NCBI RefSeq assembly: GCF_003182485.1
Contig: NZ_QGTX01000001.1
Span: 3,054,001-3,118,000, forward strand
Source: Geodermatophilus normandii
Lineage (GTDB): Bacteria; Actinomycetota; Actinomycetes; Mycobacteriales; Geodermatophilaceae
Direction: 5' to 3'
Length of the DNA stretch: 64,000 nt
A program made the translations under genes and the position numbers. Position 1 is the first letter of the stretch. Each line of letters opens with the position of its first letter. Shown piece after piece: positions 56,092-64,000 of the stretch. A model generated the notes under the pieces. That model had not been told where the DNA came from. It did no database searches and worked only from the letters and a program-made list of their open reading frames with translations.

Positions 56092-56847
56092 ATGACCGGG
56101 ACCACACCCGTGCCGCCTCCGCCGGGTCTGCACCTGCCGCGCTACCTCCGCGAGGAGGCCGCCGCCCGGACGCCGGTCGCCCACCCCGACTACCGCAGCA
56201 CCGCGCTGCGGGCGCCCCTGCGCACGCCGGTCGACCTGCCGCACCGGCTGACCGAGGTCACCGGTCCGGTGCTCGGCGAGGACCGCGTGCAGCCCACCGA
56301 CGCCGACCTGACCTGGCGCAACGGCGGCGAGGCGATCGGCCAGCGGATCCTCGTGTACGGGCGGGTGCTCGACAGCGACGGCCGCGCGGTGCCGGGCGCG
56401 CTGGTCGAGGTGTGGCAGGCCAACGCGTCGGGTCGCTACCGCCACGTCGTGGACAACTGGCCGGCGCCGCTGGACCCGCACTTCGACGGGCTGGGCCGGG
56501 TGGTCACCGACGCCCTCGGCCGCTACGAGTTCATGACGATCAAGCCCGGCGCGTACCCGTGGGGCAACCACCACAACGCGTGGCGGCCGGCGCACATCCA
56601 CTTCAGCCTCTTCGGCCGGGCGTTCACCCAGCGCCTGGTCACCCAGATGTACTTCCCGGACGACCCGCTGTTCGGGCAGGACCCGATCTACAACGCCATC
56701 CCGCCCGCGGCGCGCCACCGCGCGGTCAGCCGGTACTCCCTCGACCGGACCCAGGACAACTGGGCGCTGGCCTTCGAGTGGGACATCGTCCTGCGCGGCA
56801 CGGACCAGACCCCCTTCGAGACCGAGGACGACGGAGACGTGGCGTGA
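56092..56847 (+). CDS. pcaH: protocatechuate 3,4-dioxygenase beta subunit
   Basis: This 251-residue protein has an intradiol dioxygenase fold. GALVEVWQANASGRYRHVVD holds the first iron Tyr. TIKPGAYPWGNHHNAWRPAH and IHFSLFG hold the second Tyr and the His-x-His pair. It cleaves protocatechuate between C3 and C4, giving 3-carboxy-cis,cis-muconate, together with PcaG. First gene of the operon, it overlaps pcaG by four bases. Confidence 0.95.
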   Translation: MTGTTPVPPPPGLHLPRYLREEAAARTPVAHPDYRSTALRAPLRTPVDLPHRLTEVTGPVLGEDRVQPTDADLTWRNGGEAIGQRILVYGRVLDSDGRAVPGALVEVWQANASGRYRHVVDNWPAPLDPHFDGLGRVVTDALGRYEFMTIKPGAYPWGNHHNAWRPAHIHFSLFGRAFTQRLVTQMYFPDDPLFGQDPIYNAIPPAARHRAVSRYSLDRTQDNWALAFEWDIVLRGTDQTPFETEDDGDVA

Positions 56848-57494
56848 GCAGCAACCCGCTGGAGGTCCCGCCGGACCCGGCCGCTCCCTTCCAGCCGCGC
56901 TCCGGGCAGCGCGGCACCGGTTTCCTCACCGGGCCGCTGCGGCTGGGCACCACCCCGAGCGCGACCGTCGGGCCGTACCTGGCCATCGGCCTGACCTGGG
57001 ACGACGGGATCTGGGCCGCGGCCGAGGGCACGGCGGGCGGCATCTGGATCCGCGGCAGCGTGTTCGACGGCAACGGCGACGTCGTCCCCGACGCGATGGT
57101 CGAGACCTGGCAGGCCGACCCCGACGGCGGGTTCCCCTCGCCCGAGGACCCGCGCGGCGCGGCGACCTACCCCGGCTTCCGCGGCTACGCCCGCGCCCAG
57201 ACCCTCAGCGGCGGGTTCGAGGTGTTCACCCTCAAGCCCGGCCGGGTGCCCGACGGCGAGGGCGGGCTGCAGGCGCCGCACGTCGACGTCTCCGTCTTCG
57301 CCCGCGGCCTGCTCGACCGCGTGGTCACCCGCGTCTACTTCGCCGACGAGGCCGAGGCCAACGCCTCCGACGTCGTCCTGCAGGGGCTGCCGGAGGACCG
57401 CCGCGAGACGCTGCTGGCCACGCCCACGGACGACGGCTACCGCTTCGACGTGCACCTGCAGGGGGACCGCGAGACGGTCTTCTTCGCCGTCTGA
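56844..57494 (+). CDS. pcaG: protocatechuate 3,4-dioxygenase alpha subunit
   Basis: This 216-residue intradiol fold carries VVPDAMVETWQADPDGGFPS and LQAPHVDVSVFARGLLDRVV but lacks the full iron ligand set, as is normal for the alpha subunit. It pairs with PcaH. The GTG overlaps the pcaH stop (GTGA at 56844-56847). A 16-base tandem repeat follows the stop before pcaB. Confidence 0.94.
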   Translation: MSSNPLEVPPDPAAPFQPRSGQRGTGFLTGPLRLGTTPSATVGPYLAIGLTWDDGIWAAAEGTAGGIWIRGSVFDGNGDVVPDAMVETWQADPDGGFPSPEDPRGAATYPGFRGYARAQTLSGGFEVFTLKPGRVPDGEGGLQAPHVDVSVFARGLLDRVVTRVYFADEAEANASDVVLQGLPEDRRETLLATPTDDGYRFDVHLQGDRETVFFAV

Positions 57495-57496
57495 GC

Positions 57497-57573
57497 GCGG
57501 TGCCGTCCGGATGCGGTGCCGTCCGGATGCGGTGCCGTCCGGATGCGGTGCCGTCCGGATGCGGTGCCGTCCG
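57497..57573. repeat. 16-bp tandem repeat between pcaG and pcaB
   Basis: The unit GCGGTGCCGTCCGGAT is repeated exactly four times (57497-57560), with a fifth copy truncated after about 13 bases. It begins three bases after the pcaG stop and fills most of the 114-base gap to pcaB. It is not coding. Confidence 0.95.
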
Positions 57574-57608
57574 AGCGGGCACCCGCGCCCGCCGGTAGGA
57601 AGGACGAC

Positions 57609-58937
57609 GTGACAGGTCTGTTCGCCGGCACCTTCGCCCGCGGCGGTGCGGCGGCGGCCGTCTCCGACGACGCCTGGATTCGCGCGCTGCTCGAGGTCGA
57701 GGCCGCCCTCGCCCGCGCCGCGGCCGCGGTGGGCCTGGTGCCCGCGACGGCGGCCGACGCGGTGACGGCGGCCTGCGCCGACCCGTCGCGGCTGGACCTC
57801 GCGACCGTCGTCGCCCGCGCCGCCGACGCCGGCAACCCGGTGCCGCCGCTGGTGCGCTCGCTGCAGGACGCCGTGGGGGAGCGCGACGCCGTCGCCGTGC
57901 ACGTGGGCGCCACCAGCCAGGACGTCGTCGACACCGCGCTGGTGCTGCTCGCCCGGCGGGCGGTGGCCGAGGTCGACGCCGACCTCGCCGCGGCCGCCGG
58001 CGTCTGCGCCGCGCTCGCGCGGACCCACCGCGACGACGTGGTCATGGGCCGCACGCTGATGCAGCAGGCGCTGCCGACGACCTTCGGGCTCAAGGCGGCC
58101 GGCTGGCTGGCGGGTCTGGACGGGGCGCGGCTGCGGCTGGCCGAGGTCGTGGCCACGCTGCCGGTGCAGTACGGCGGCGCGGTGGGGACGCTCGCGGCGT
58201 CGTCGGGTGCCGGGACGGCGGTGCGCGCGGCGCTGGCCGCGGAGCTCGGCCTGGTGGCGACCGCCGTCCCCTGGTCCACCGTGCGGCTGCCGGTGGCCGA
58301 CCTGGCGGGCGCGCTCGGTGCCGCGGCGGGGGTGGTGGCGACGGTCGCCGTCGACGTGGTGCTGCTGGCCCAGTCGGAGGTGGCCGAGGTCGCCGAGGTG
58401 GGCGAGGGACGCGGGGGGTCCTCCGCGATGCCCCACAAGCAGAACCCGGTCGCGGCGATCTCGGCGCGCGCCTGCGCCCGGCGGGCACCGGGGCTGGTGG
58501 CGACCCTGCTGGGTGCCATGGAACAGGAGCACGAGCGGGCGGCCGGGGCGTGGCACAGCGAGTGGCCCACGCTGACCGGCCTGCTGAGCACGGTGGGCTC
58601 GGCGTGCTCGTGGCTGGCCGAGAGCCTGCGGGGGTTGCGGCCCGACGTCGGCCGGATGGCGGACACGGTGGCCGCGGCGGGCGAGGGGGCGCTGGCCGGG
58701 GCGCTGGCCGAGGCGCTGACGCCGTCGCTGGGCCGGGGTGCGGCGCACGACGCGGCCGCCGAGGCGACCCGGCGCGCGCGTGACACGGGCCGGTCGCTGG
58801 CCGAGGTGGTCGCCACCCGGACCGACGTGGACGTCGCCGCGGTGCTGGCCGCGGCCACCCCGGACCTGGGGGAGGCCGGCGCGCAGGTGGACGCGGCGCT
58901 GGCCGAGCACGAGCAGCTGGTGGAAGGGGCACCGTGA
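57609..58937 (+). CDS. pcaB: 3-carboxy-cis,cis-muconate cycloisomerase
   Basis: This 442-residue fumarase/aspartase-superfamily enzyme has VHVGATSQDVVDTALVLLAR and the signature GGSSAMPHKQNPVAAISA. It converts 3-carboxymuconate to the muconolactone. GTG 57609 follows GGAAGGA. The stop overlaps pcaD by four bases. The fumarase-family signature (SSxMPxKxNP) is intact, so it should be active. Confidence 0.93.
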   Translation: MTGLFAGTFARGGAAAAVSDDAWIRALLEVEAALARAAAAVGLVPATAADAVTAACADPSRLDLATVVARAADAGNPVPPLVRSLQDAVGERDAVAVHVGATSQDVVDTALVLLARRAVAEVDADLAAAAGVCAALARTHRDDVVMGRTLMQQALPTTFGLKAAGWLAGLDGARLRLAEVVATLPVQYGGAVGTLAASSGAGTAVRAALAAELGLVATAVPWSTVRLPVADLAGALGAAAGVVATVAVDVVLLAQSEVAEVAEVGEGRGGSSAMPHKQNPVAAISARACARRAPGLVATLLGAMEQEHERAAGAWHSEWPTLTGLLSTVGSACSWLAESLRGLRPDVGRMADTVAAAGEGALAGALAEALTPSLGRGAAHDAAAEATRRARDTGRSLAEVVATRTDVDVAAVLAAATPDLGEAGAQVDAALAEHEQLVEGAP

Positions 58938-59713
58938 CCGCGGTCGAGGTCAGCTACACCGAGGACGGGCCGGCCGGCGCGCCGGTCGTCGTCCTGTCCA
59001 ACTCGCTGGGCGCGACCCGCGGGATGTGGGACCCGCAGGTGCCGGCGCTGGCCGAGCGCTACCGGGTGGTCACCTACGACACCCGCGGGCACGGGGAGTC
59101 GCCGGCACCGGCCGGGCCGTACACGGTCGACGACCTCGTCGACGACGTGCTCGCGCTGCTCGACCGGCTCGGTGTGCGGACGGCCCACGTGGCCGGGCTG
59201 TCGCTGGGCGGGATGACGGCGATGCGGCTGGCCGCGCGCGAGCCCTCGCGGGTGGGCCGCCTGGCACTGCTGGCGACCTCGGCGAGGCCCGACCCGCAGG
59301 GGTTCCTCGACCGGGCGGTGCAGGCCCGCTCGGGCGGGACCGCGCCCCTGGCGCCGGCGATCGTGGGCCGGTGGCTCACGCCGGGGTACGCGGCGGCGCA
59401 CCCGGACCTCGTGGCCCGCCTGGAGGCGATGATCGCCGGCGCCGACGACGAGGGGTACGCGTCCTGCTGCGAGGCGGTGGGGCACTTCGACGCCCGCGCG
59501 GACCTGGCGCGGATCACCGCACCGACGCTGGTGGTCTCGGGAGCCGAGGACCCCGCGCTGCCGCCGCCGCACCAGCAGCTCGTCGCCGACGGGATCCCGG
59601 GGGCGACCCTGGTGTCGATCAGCCCGGGCGCGCACCTGCCCAACCTGGAGCGGCCGCTGGAGGTCACCGGGGCGCTGCTGGCGCACCTCGACGCCGCGGG
59701 GAGCCACGCGTGA
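58934..59713 (+). CDS. pcaD: 3-oxoadipate enol-lactonase
   Basis: This 259-residue alpha/beta hydrolase has GLSLGGMTAMRLAA (nucleophile Ser), GAEDPALPPPHQQL (acid) and PGAHLPNLERPLEV (His). It opens the enol-lactone to 3-oxoadipate. Its GTG start overlaps the pcaB stop. It is not fused to PcaC as in some Actinobacteria; the next gene encodes PcaC separately. Confidence 0.92.
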   Translation: MTAVEVSYTEDGPAGAPVVVLSNSLGATRGMWDPQVPALAERYRVVTYDTRGHGESPAPAGPYTVDDLVDDVLALLDRLGVRTAHVAGLSLGGMTAMRLAAREPSRVGRLALLATSARPDPQGFLDRAVQARSGGTAPLAPAIVGRWLTPGYAAAHPDLVARLEAMIAGADDEGYASCCEAVGHFDARADLARITAPTLVVSGAEDPALPPPHQQLVADGIPGATLVSISPGAHLPNLERPLEVTGALLAHLDAAGSHA

Positions 59714-60108
59714 GCGAGGACCTCGGCACGGACGACGCCCGCCGTTCTGCCGGCATGCGCACCCGGCGCGAGGTGCTCGGCGACGCGTGGGTGGACCGGG
59801 CGGTGGCGAACACGACGCCGTTCACCGAGGGGTTCCAGGACTTCATCACCCGCGTGGCGTGGGGGGACGTCTGGCAGCGGCCCGGCCTCGAGCGGCGGGA
59901 GCGCAGCATCGCCACGCTGTCGATCTGCATCGCGCTGCGGCACTGGGACGAGTTCGCGCTGCACGTGCGCGCCGCGGTGCACAACGGCCTGACCGACGCG
60001 GAGATCGGTGAGGTGATCCAGCACGCGGCCGTCTACGCCGGGGTGCCGGCCGCCAACCACGCGTTCAAGGTCGCCGGGCCGGTCCTCGAGGAGCTGCGCG
60101 CCGGCTGA
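59710..60108 (+). CDS. pcaC: 4-carboxymuconolactone decarboxylase
   Basis: This 132-residue all-helical CMD protein has TPFTEGFQDFITRVAWGDVW, ATLSICIALRHWDEFALHVR and GVPAANHAFKVAGPVLEEL. It removes CO2 from 4-carboxymuconolactone before PcaD acts. GTG 59710 overlaps the pcaD stop. It ends the pca transcript; no pcaIJ or pcaF genes follow in this window. Confidence 0.93.
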   Translation: MSEDLGTDDARRSAGMRTRREVLGDAWVDRAVANTTPFTEGFQDFITRVAWGDVWQRPGLERRERSIATLSICIALRHWDEFALHVRAAVHNGLTDAEIGEVIQHAAVYAGVPAANHAFKVAGPVLEELRAG

Positions 60109-60115
60109 GCCGGTC

Positions 60116-60307
60116 TCACCGTGGCTCGGCGGGCTCCCGGGGGCTGGGCACCAGCGCCACGCTGAGCGAGGTCACCAGGCCGACGAGCACCGTGGCGCTG
60201 ACGTCGTCGTCCAGCCAGAACAGCAGGGCGGCGGCGCCCAGGCCGACGAGGACGGCGAGCACCAGCCGCCGTCGCACACCGTCCCAGTACGTCTCCCCGT
60301 CTCCCAT
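60116..60307 (-). CDS. small two-helix membrane protein
   Basis: This encodes 63 residues from ATG 60307. It has two hydrophobic stretches, LVLAVLVGLGAAALLFWL and ATVLVGLVTSLSVALVP, joined by a short acidic turn (DDDVS). No known domain. It converges with pcaC, eight bases from its stop. The 100 bases upstream to 60408 contain no gene. Confidence 0.6.
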   Translation of the reverse strand: MGDGETYWDGVRRRLVLAVLVGLGAAALLFWLDDDVSATVLVGLVTSLSVALVPSPREPAEPR

Positions 60308-60407
60308 GCCGCAGGACGCTAGGCGGGTCGTTCTGCCCGTCCCCGGTCCATCGGGCACGTGCCGCAATGCTCCCAGGGCGGCGCGGCGCGTCGCCTCCGG
60401 ACCGCAG

Positions 60408-61595
60408 TCACCCGACTGCTCGAGCAGCGGGGCGCAGCAGCGGTGCCGGGGTGGTGATCTCGGTGCCGTCGGGTCGCCAGGTGTGCCATCGGCCGTCGGG
60501 TGGTCTTTCGACGCGGAAGCCGTGGTGGACCTTGGTGTGGTGGCGTTCGCACAACAGTGCTGAGTTCTCGAGGCTGGTCTCGCCGCCGTCGATCCAGTGG
60601 ACCAGGTGGTGGACGTCGCACCACCAGGTCGGTGCTCGGCAGCCGGCGAACACGCAGCCCCCGTCGCGCAGTTCGGCCGCGCGGCGCAGGTGGCGGTCGG
60701 CGAGGCGGTGGGCGCGGCCCAGGTCGAGCGGGGCGCCGTCGGGGCCGAAGACGACGCGGCTCACGGCGCCGTCGCAGGCCAGCCAGCGGGCGCGGGCGGC
60801 GGAGATCACGGTGCCCGAGCCCAGGGTGGCGGTGCCCTGGCCGGTGGCGGGGTCGGCGAGGTCGTCGAGGTCGATGCGGACCGCGACGTGCGGCTTGACC
60901 GTCCGCAGCGTAGGCAGGCCGCCGGCGGCCAGCGCGTTGTCGCACAGCTGCACCAGGGCGTCGGCCTGCCGCTGGGCGCGGGTGCGCTCGTCACCGGCGG
61001 GCCGGTCGGCCTGGGTGAAGGACTCCAGCGCGACCTGGAACTTCTCACCACCCACGGCGTCCAGGCAGCCGTGGAGGGTGCGGGACCCGTCGGCGTGGGT
61101 GACCACCGTCAGCGACCGGCCCTCGGTGGGGTCGGGTTCGGGACCGTCGGGGTCGAGGTCGTCGCAGTAGCGCTGCACCACCGTCACCAGGTCGGTGTGC
61201 GGCTGCTCGACCGCGACCCCGGTGACCACCGCGTCGATCACCGCCAGCTCCACCCCCTGCTCCGCGGCTGCCGTCAGCCGCGCCGGCGTCACCGCGCGCG
61301 CGGTGACCGCGACCTGCTCGGCCGAGACCAGGCCGGCGTCGTGCGCCTCGGCGAGGGCGGGCAGGTGCGCCAGCGCCCGCCCGCTGCGCACCACCCGCGA
61401 CGCCTCGGCCGCCGACAGCCGGCAGTGCCCGCGCAGCCAGGAGGCCATCGACGTCAGGCCGTCCCGCTCGGGCGCCTGGGACAGCTCCGCCGCCCGGACC
61501 CGGCGGGCCAGGGCGGCGTCGATCCGGTTGCGCTCGGCGACCAGCGCGGCGACGTCGTCGAGGACGTCTCCGTTCCCCAGATCGCTCGAACACAC
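60408..61595 (-). CDS. DUF222/HNH endonuclease (13E12 repeat family)
   Basis: This 395-residue protein has the DUF222 N-terminal part (LTSMASWLRGHCRLSAAEAS, AGLVSAEQVAVTARAVTPAR) and a C-terminal HNH motif DVHHLVHWIDGGETSLENSA with LLCERHHTKVHHG. Members occur in many copies in mycobacteria and Geodermatophilaceae and may be mobile, but I see no flanking repeats or transposase. TAAACT eight bases before GTG 61595 could be a -10 for a leaderless transcript. The biochemical role is uncertain. Confidence 0.88.
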   Translation of the reverse strand: MCSSDLGNGDVLDDVAALVAERNRIDAALARRVRAAELSQAPERDGLTSMASWLRGHCRLSAAEASRVVRSGRALAHLPALAEAHDAGLVSAEQVAVTARAVTPARLTAAAEQGVELAVIDAVVTGVAVEQPHTDLVTVVQRYCDDLDPDGPEPDPTEGRSLTVVTHADGSRTLHGCLDAVGGEKFQVALESFTQADRPAGDERTRAQRQADALVQLCDNALAAGGLPTLRTVKPHVAVRIDLDDLADPATGQGTATLGSGTVISAARARWLACDGAVSRVVFGPDGAPLDLGRAHRLADRHLRRAAELRDGGCVFAGCRAPTWWCDVHHLVHWIDGGETSLENSALLCERHHTKVHHGFRVERPPDGRWHTWRPDGTEITTPAPLLRPAARAVG

Positions 61596-61744
61596 GTACG
61601 AAGTTTACGACCGCAGGTCCCCCACCGCGACCGGTATCCCCAGGTCAGGAGCTTGTCCATGGATCCGGACGACCCCTTGCGCGGGCGCGCTCACCCACCC
61701 TGCACGAGGATCGCGGCAGGGACACACCGACGAGAGGGAACGAC

Positions 61745-63205
61745 GTGGCACTCCTGGACGACGGCGCGTGGCAGGGCAGGGTCTGGACCGGCAGCTGGAC
61801 CGAGGGGTCCGGCGGCACGTACGACGCGGTGGAGCCGGCCACCGGCGACGTCATCGCACCGGTGGGCAGGGCGACCCCCGAGGACGTGCGGGCGGCCGCC
61901 GAGCGGGCCGCGGAGGCGCAGCGCGCGTGGGCCGCGGCGCCCTTCGAGGAGCGGGCCCGCGTCCTGCGCCGCGCCGGCCAGGTGCTCGAGGACAACGCCG
62001 ACGAGATCAAGGGCTGGCTGGCGCGGGAGTCGGGCGCGATCCAGCCGTTCGGCGACTTCCAGGTCCACACCAGCGCGCAGGAGTGCTACGAGGCCTCCGC
62101 GCTGCCCAGCCACCCCTACGGCGAGCTGCTGCGCTCCGGCGCGCCCCGCCTGAGCTTCGCCCGCCGCGTCCCGGCCGGCGTCGTCGGCGTCATCGCGCCG
62201 TTCAACGTGCCCACGATCCTGGCCATCCGCGCGATCGCCCCGGCGCTGGCGCTGGGCAACGCGGTCGTCCTCAAGCCCGACCCGCGCACCGCCATCTCCG
62301 GTGGCGCGGTGTTCGCGCGGGTCTTCGAGGAGGCCGGGCTCCCGGCCGGCGTGTTCCAGGTGCTGCCCGGCGGCGCCGACGTCGGCGAGGCGCTGGTCAC
62401 CGCACCGCAGGTGCGGGTCATCGCGTTCACCGGCTCCACGAAGGCCGGCCGCATCGTCGGCGCGCTGGCCGGCCAGCACCTCAAGCGGGCGCACCTCGAG
62501 CTCGGCGGCAACTCCGCGCTCATCGTGCTGCCCGACGTCGACGTCACCGCCGCGGCCAGCGTCGGCGCCTGGGGCACCTTCAGCCACCAGGGCCAGATCT
62601 GCATGGCCACCAGCCGGCACCTGGTGCACGAGTCGATCGCCGAGGAGTACGCGGCGGTCCTGACCGAGAAGGTGGAGAAGCTGCCGGTCGGCGACCCCTT
62701 CCGCGAGCAGGTCGCCCTCGGCCCGCTCATCGACGCCGGCCAGCGCGACCGGGTGCACGGGCTGGTCACCGCCAGCGTCGAGAAGGGCGCCACGGTGCGC
62801 ACCGGCGGCACCTTCGAGGGTCTGTTCTACCGGCCGACCGTCCTCGGCGGCGTCGCCATCGACCACCCGGCCTACCAGGAGGAGATCTTCGGCCCGGTCG
62901 CCCCGGTGACGCCGTTCTCCAGCCTCGACGAGGTCGCCGCCCTCGCCGCCGGCACCGAGTACGGCCTGAGCCTCGGCATCCTCACCCGCGACGTCTACGC
63001 CGGCCTCGAGCTGGCCGAGCGGATCCCGAGCGGCCTGGTGCACATCAACGACCAGACCGTCAACGACGAGGCGGTGGCGCCCTTCGGCGGCGTCGGCGCC
63101 TCGGGCACCGGATCCCGGCACGGCGGCCCGCAGGCCAACATCGAGGCGTTCACCGAGACGCAGTGGGTCACCGTGCGCGGCGACCTGCCGGCGTACCCGT
63201 TCTGA
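61745..63205 (+). CDS. aldehyde dehydrogenase, benzaldehyde-dehydrogenase-like
   Basis: This 486-residue ALDH has the catalytic pair in LELGGNSALIVL (Glu) and SHQGQICMATSR (Cys), and VIAFTGSTKAGRIVGALAG. The C-terminal GGVGASGTGSRHGGPQANIE and EAFTETQWVTV are typical of benzaldehyde and vanillin dehydrogenases. It would oxidise an aromatic aldehyde to the acid with NAD(P), feeding hydroxybenzoate use nearby. GAGAGGGAA precedes GTG 61745. The stop overlaps the next gene by 38 bases. Confidence 0.88.
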   Translation: MALLDDGAWQGRVWTGSWTEGSGGTYDAVEPATGDVIAPVGRATPEDVRAAAERAAEAQRAWAAAPFEERARVLRRAGQVLEDNADEIKGWLARESGAIQPFGDFQVHTSAQECYEASALPSHPYGELLRSGAPRLSFARRVPAGVVGVIAPFNVPTILAIRAIAPALALGNAVVLKPDPRTAISGGAVFARVFEEAGLPAGVFQVLPGGADVGEALVTAPQVRVIAFTGSTKAGRIVGALAGQHLKRAHLELGGNSALIVLPDVDVTAAASVGAWGTFSHQGQICMATSRHLVHESIAEEYAAVLTEKVEKLPVGDPFREQVALGPLIDAGQRDRVHGLVTASVEKGATVRTGGTFEGLFYRPTVLGGVAIDHPAYQEEIFGPVAPVTPFSSLDEVAALAAGTEYGLSLGILTRDVYAGLELAERIPSGLVHINDQTVNDEAVAPFGGVGASGTGSRHGGPQANIEAFTETQWVTVRGDLPAYPF

Positions 63206-64000
63206 GCCGCAGGGCCTGGCCGGGGCGCAGCTGCGCGCAGCGGTCGACGTCGTCGTCGGCCACGTAGCCGGCCACCGGATAGCCGCCGGTCACCGGCGCG
63301 TCGGCGAGGAAGAGCACCGGCGCGCCGGACGGCGGCACCTGCAGCGCGCCCCGGACGAGCCCCTCGCTGGGGAGCTCGCCGGACTCCCGGCGCTCCAGGC
63401 GCGGGCCGTCCAGGCGCAGGCCGACGCGGTTGCTCTCGGCGGTGACCGTCCAGGCCGCCGACCCGAGCACGTCCAGCGCGGCGGGGGTGAGCCAGTCGGC
63501 GCGGGGGCCGGGCAGCAGCCGCACGGTCACCTCGCCGCCGGGCGGGTCGGGCACCGGGGCGACGTCGACGCCGGGCACGTCGCCGGTGGGCGGGCCGACC
63601 GGCAGCACGTCACCGGGCCGCAGCGCCGGGGGGCCGAGGCCGGCCAGCAGGTCGGTGGAGCGGGAGCCGAGCACCGGCTCGACGGCGATCCCCCCGCGGA
63701 CGGCGAGGTAGGTGCGCAGGCCGGCGGGCGGCGTCCCGAGCGCGAGGGTGCCGCCCGCGCGCAGCAGGCCCGGGGCGTCGTGCACCCCCGACCCCGGGCA
63801 CCGTGCGCCCGTGGTGACCACCAGCAGGTCGGCCTCCGCCCGCAGCACCAGCCCGCCGAGCGTCGCCTCGAGCACCGCCGCGCCCGGCTCGTTCCCCACC
63901 AGCCGGTTGGCCAGTGCGGCCGACGCGCGGTCGCAGGCGCCCGAGCGGCCCACCCCGACGCCGGCCAGCCCGGGGCGGCCGAGGTCCTGCACGGTGGTCA
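63168..64000 (-). CDS. pxpC: 5-oxoprolinase subunit C / biotin-dependent carboxyltransferase-like protein (partial)
   Basis: About 277 residues are visible; the frame runs off the window edge at 64000 just after TTVQDLGRPGLAG, which is close to the family N-terminus. TYLAVRGGIAVEPVLGSRST and NRVGLRLDGPRLERRESGEL are KipA/PxpC landmarks, as is VTGGYPVAGYVADDDVDRC. It acts with PxpA and PxpB to open 5-oxoproline. Those partners are not in this window. Confidence 0.88.
   Translation of the reverse strand, partial: TTVQDLGRPGLAGVGVGRSGACDRASAALANRLVGNEPGAAVLEATLGGLVLRAEADLLVVTTGARCPGSGVHDAPGLLRAGGTLALGTPPAGLRTYLAVRGGIAVEPVLGSRSTDLLAGLGPPALRPGDVLPVGPPTGDVPGVDVAPVPDPPGGEVTVRLLPGPRADWLTPAALDVLGSAAWTVTAESNRVGLRLDGPRLERRESGELPSEGLVRGALQVPPSGAPVLFLADAPVTGGYPVAGYVADDDVDRCAQLRPGQALRLRTGTPAGRRAR

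Noticed and set aside
61560..61595. N-terminus MCSSDL of the HNH protein, which resembles Illumina adapter read-through
   Set aside because: The codons (GTG TGT TCG AGC GAT CTG) differ from the adapter sequence, and the frame continues normally into the DUF222 domain, so it is coincidence.

Overview
This window is a gene-dense, very GC-rich stretch of actinobacterial chromosome. It uses many GTG starts, has short gaps, and contains several 4-base GTGA/ATGA gene overlaps. A DUF222/HNH (13E12-type) gene, a DivIVA-like protein, an EthR/EthA-like pair, a c-di-AMP riboswitch in front of a cell-wall lytic protein, and the overall gene style suggest the Geodermatophilaceae or close relatives (Blastococcus, Geodermatophilus, Modestobacter). 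That placement is inference. I see no rRNA, tRNA, CRISPR array, prophage or insertion sequence.

Layout. 0-7.4 kb: end of an AI-2E-type permease, small proteins, a P-loop kinase, a DUF350 membrane protein, a FabG-like reductase, an SGNH hydrolase, an F420/NADP-type oxidoreductase, a large FAD/Fe-S D-2-hydroxyacid dehydrogenase and a cupin. 7.4-15.5 kb: two MFS transporters, a gluconate module (frameshifted FGGY gluconokinase plus intact GntP permease) and a glutamate-synthase-like flavoprotein. 15.5-20.3 kb: a two-gene flavin module (LLM monooxygenase plus FMN reductase), a small zinc ribbon, a DivIVA-like coiled-coil protein, and a c-di-AMP riboswitch leader before a transglycosylase-like protein. 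20.3-26.6 kb: methyltransferase, EthR-like repressor, EthA-like Baeyer-Villiger monooxygenase, SDR, DUF72, M18 aminopeptidase. 26.6-31.9 kb: argG, a kelch-like gene with two frameshifts, an MBL lactonase-like gene, a VOC protein and a pentapeptide-repeat protein. 31.5-38.1 kb: transhydrogenase pntAB and a PAS-GGDEF-EAL/HDOD pair. 38.2-48.6 kb: paired acyl-CoA dehydrogenases, a secreted carboxylesterase, a CynX-type MFS, DUF3616, a zinc ribbon, RNase Z and a mannitol-dehydrogenase-family enzyme. 48.6-63.2 kb: aromatic catabolism. It holds pobA with an IclR regulator, an acetoacetate-decarboxylase-like gene, a DUF4062-STAND protein, a receiver/thioredoxin-reductase fusion, pcaHGBDC, an HNH gene and a benzaldehyde-dehydrogenase-like ALDH. 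The window ends in a 5-oxoprolinase subunit C gene.

How it works together. PobA turns 4-hydroxybenzoate into protocatechuate, and PcaHG, PcaB, PcaC and PcaD carry it through ortho cleavage to 3-oxoadipate. Nearly the same 19-bp quasi-palindrome lies before iclR and before pcaH, so the IclR protein probably controls both operons although unrelated genes separate them. The EthR-like protein has a perfect palindrome between itself and the EthA-like gene. Other palindromes precede the acyl-CoA dehydrogenase pair, the LLM/FMN reductase pair and an MFS gene.

The least explained items are the DUF4062-STAND-repeat protein, the pseudo-receiver/TrxR-like fusion without a CxxC, two short-unit intergenic tandem repeats, and two genes carrying frameshifts. 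No clearly new system is proven. The DUF4062-STAND gene is the best candidate for an uncharacterised signalling or defence role.
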